A stretch of 64,000 nt of DNA, from contig CAIQPK010000048.1 in the NCBI GenBank assembly GCA_903873705.1, positions 62,001 to 126,000 of the forward strand, given 5' to 3'. The notes under the pieces were generated by a model. The model had not been told where the DNA came from and did no database searches. It worked only from the letters and a program-made list of their open reading frames with translations. Within the stretch, counting starts at the first letter, position 1, and each line of letters opens with the position of its first letter. Source of the stretch: an uncultured Acidobacteriota bacterium (GTDB lineage Bacteria > Acidobacteriota > Terriglobia > Terriglobales > Acidobacteriaceae). The position numbers and the translations under genes are program-made. Positions 62,492 to 64,000 of the stretch are shown one piece after another.

Positions 62492-63403
62492 TTACTGTGC
62501 GAACACCTTCGCGCTCGTCAGCGTCCGGGCAAACTCAGTGGCCAGGCCTGAGGGCCTCCTTCCCGAAGCGAAGCACTGATGAATTTCGACATAAAGTGGC
62601 GGGCACGCCACGGAAAGCTCCACCACTTCGCCGCGGCGGACAGCTTCCGCCATGGTGCAAGCCAGCGCGCACGCGACGCCGATACCGCGGCTTACCATCG
62701 CGCGCACAATTGATACCTCCTGCGCCTGGCAGACGACCTGGAGATCAACGATGCCGTTTTTAGCGAGCAGGTCATCCACCATCTGCCAGAAGTGCGACGT
62801 CTTATCGGCGCTGATAAACGGCGCCTGGGCGAGGTCGAAGACGTCCACTTCGTCGCGCCGGGCCAGCGGATGGTTCGGCCCGGCGTAGAAACCCAGTCGC
62901 TGCCGCCCTACTATCTCGGTTTGGAGGTCAACGACCGGACCATCCGATAGCAGGAAGCCGATGTCCGCTTTGGCCTGCAGCAACTCGCTCACGACGTCCT
63001 CGTAACGGCCAGCCTTGATAACGATCTCCACGTCGGCCTTGCGCCGTGCGAAGTCAGCGAGCGGATCGCAGAGCATGAAATTGGCGATGGAGCGCTGTGC
63101 GGCGATCACCATGCGGCGTTTACGCGACGACTTGCGCGCGAGACCGAGACTCTCGGTCATGTCGTTGATTTGCAGGATCAACTCCGTGCCCGCCTGGTAG
63201 AGCCTGCGGCCTTCCTGGGTGAGACTTGCCGCAGCACCACGCCGCCGCTCAAAAAGCCGCTGCCCAAGCTGGGCCTCCAGGGCTTGGATGTGGTCGCTTA
63301 CAGACGGCTGCGAGATCGACAGTACCTCCGCTGCACCGTGCATGCTGCCAGCATCAACGACGGTGAGAAAGACTTCAAGTCGGCGGAATGTCGAGGGAAA
63401 CAT
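62492..63403 (-). CDS. LysR-family transcriptional regulator
   Basis: 303-residue regulator. The N-terminal winged helix-turn-helix is clear: RLEVFLTVVDAGSMHGAAEVLSISQPSVSDHIQALEAQLG and FERRRGAASLTQEGRRL split over it. The C-terminal LysR substrate-binding domain spans about 90-295. I use the ATG at 63403, giving the family's usual length; a frame to 63511 would overlap the divergent carrier's promoter. The divergent AAHS-type carrier starts 127 bases away, the classic LysR arrangement, so this protein probably controls uptake of an aromatic acid. The effector is unknown. Confidence 0.92.
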   Translation of the reverse strand: MFPSTFRRLEVFLTVVDAGSMHGAAEVLSISQPSVSDHIQALEAQLGQRLFERRRGAAASLTQEGRRLYQAGTELILQINDMTESLGLARKSSRKRRMVIAAQRSIANFMLCDPLADFARRKADVEIVIKAGRYEDVVSELLQAKADIGFLLSDGPVVDLQTEIVGRQRLGFYAGPNHPLARRDEVDVFDLAQAPFISADKTSHFWQMVDDLLAKNGIVDLQVVCQAQEVSIVRAMVSRGIGVACALACTMAEAVRRGEVVELSVACPPLYVEIHQCFASGRRPSGLATEFARTLTSAKVFAQ

Positions 63404-63530
63404 AAAGACCGATAGTATTTCGCCAATCAGTGACCCAGTCAAGAACGCGTTGCCTCCAACGATTCTCACGTAAGGTTGAAAGCAGCTGTGGCGAGGTAAT
63501 ATGGTTCGCAATCCAGTAAGGCGGCAACCT

Positions 63531-64000
63531 TGAATCTTGATTTGCCAACGACCTCAACGAGAAACCTGATCGACATCGCCAGCGTGGTCGACGATCAGCA
63601 GTTCCGCTGGTTCAATCTGAAGCTCGTCCTGCTTTGCTGGCTGGTCATCTTCTGCGATGGCTATGACATTTATGCCATCAGTTACGTGGGCCCTGCGGTC
63701 GCGCGAGAGTGGCACATTACGGCGGCGGCGCTCGGTCCCATCTTCAGTTCGTCGATGTTCGCGTACCTGGTCTCTGTACCGCTCTCCGCTTACTGCAGCG
63801 ACAGGTTCGGACGCAAGCCCATCATGGTCATCTGCGTTGTGGTGATCTGCCTGTCATCGTTTGGATCGATGTTCGCGACTGGGGTCACATCACTGTTCGT
63901 GCTGCGGCTGCTTACCGGCTTCGGTTTAGGAGCGGTTACTCCGCCCACGATCACCCACTGCGCGGAATTTGCGCCCCAAAGGATGCGCGGCCGGCTCGTC
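63531..64000 (+). CDS. MFS transporter, AAHS-like, N-terminal part
   Basis: About 156 codons are visible before the window edge. WLVIFCDGYDIYAISYVGPAVAREW carries the DGYD motif of aromatic acid:H+ symporters in TM1, CSDRFGRKPIMVICV is MFS motif A after TM2, and LRLLTGFGLGAVTPP continues into TM4. The start is a TTG with AAGGCGG 5-6 bases upstream; there is an in-frame stop at 63498, so no earlier ATG exists. It is divergent from the LysR gene, its likely regulator. The substrate is probably an aromatic acid by family. Confidence 0.88.

Overview
The window is a high-GC chromosomal segment from an Acidobacteriota bacterium, most likely class Terriglobia (Acidobacteriaceae-like). This rests on family content: two TIGR03435 proteins, a TIGR03436-type VWA protein, an Oar-like TonB-dependent receptor with an N-terminal carboxypeptidase-regulatory domain, two Sig-70_X6/ECF-like sigma factors each next to a Pkn-type kinase, and very large Ig-like repeat surface proteins. 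No rRNA, tRNA or CRISPR array was seen. Both edges cut genes: an RND pump at the left and an MFS carrier at the right.

Layout. 1-7.2 kb: RND efflux permease (partial), type-2 glycerate kinase, VOC protein, small c-type cytochrome, PEBP/YbhB protein, DHA2 drug exporter, galE. 7.6-14.8 kb: a same-strand block of two TIGR03435 proteins, a TonB-dependent receptor and a VWA protein. 14.8-23.0 kb: an EntS-like MFS carrier, then a tightly packed signalling operon in the order giant propeller hybrid histidine kinase, CheY-like regulator, GAF/SpoIIE phosphatase. 23.1-26.4 kb: a small ORF, a GT39-like membrane glycosyltransferase and a membrane GT2.

26.4-31.5 kb: a six-gene protocatechuate/4-hydroxybenzoate operon, pcaH-pcaG-pcaB-pcaD-pcaC-pobA. 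It turns 4-hydroxybenzoate into protocatechuate and then, by ortho cleavage, into 3-oxoadipate; pcaIJ/pcaF and a dedicated regulator are not in view. 31.7-37.8 kb: a divergent five-gene cluster, CrtN-like desaturase, aldehyde dehydrogenase, CrtP-like oxidase/desaturase, GT2 and CrtO-like acyltransferase. It matches the logic of staphyloxanthin-type C30 carotenoid acid glycosyl-ester synthesis but has no crtM or squalene-synthase gene here. selO follows.

39.6-54.3 kb: two paralogous kinase/ECF-sigma pairs, each tail to tail, flank a frameshifted Ig-like surface protein, a prolipoprotein diacylglyceryl transferase (lgt) and an AAHS-type MFS carrier; a secreted protein of unknown function follows. 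54.3-55.4 kb is a gene-poor scar with a strong terminator, three tandem 22-bp repeats and an IS3-family transposase remnant. 55.4-64 kb: a 1902-residue Ig/CHB_HEX repeat protein, a secreted YncE-like beta-propeller, a LysR regulator and a divergent AAHS-family MFS carrier cut by the window edge.

The most unusual points are the duplicated kinase/sigma modules around surface-protein genes, an inverted repeat that pairs with the Shine-Dalgarno region of the Ig-protein gene, a short shared upstream motif at four of these loci, and the staphyloxanthin-like cluster.
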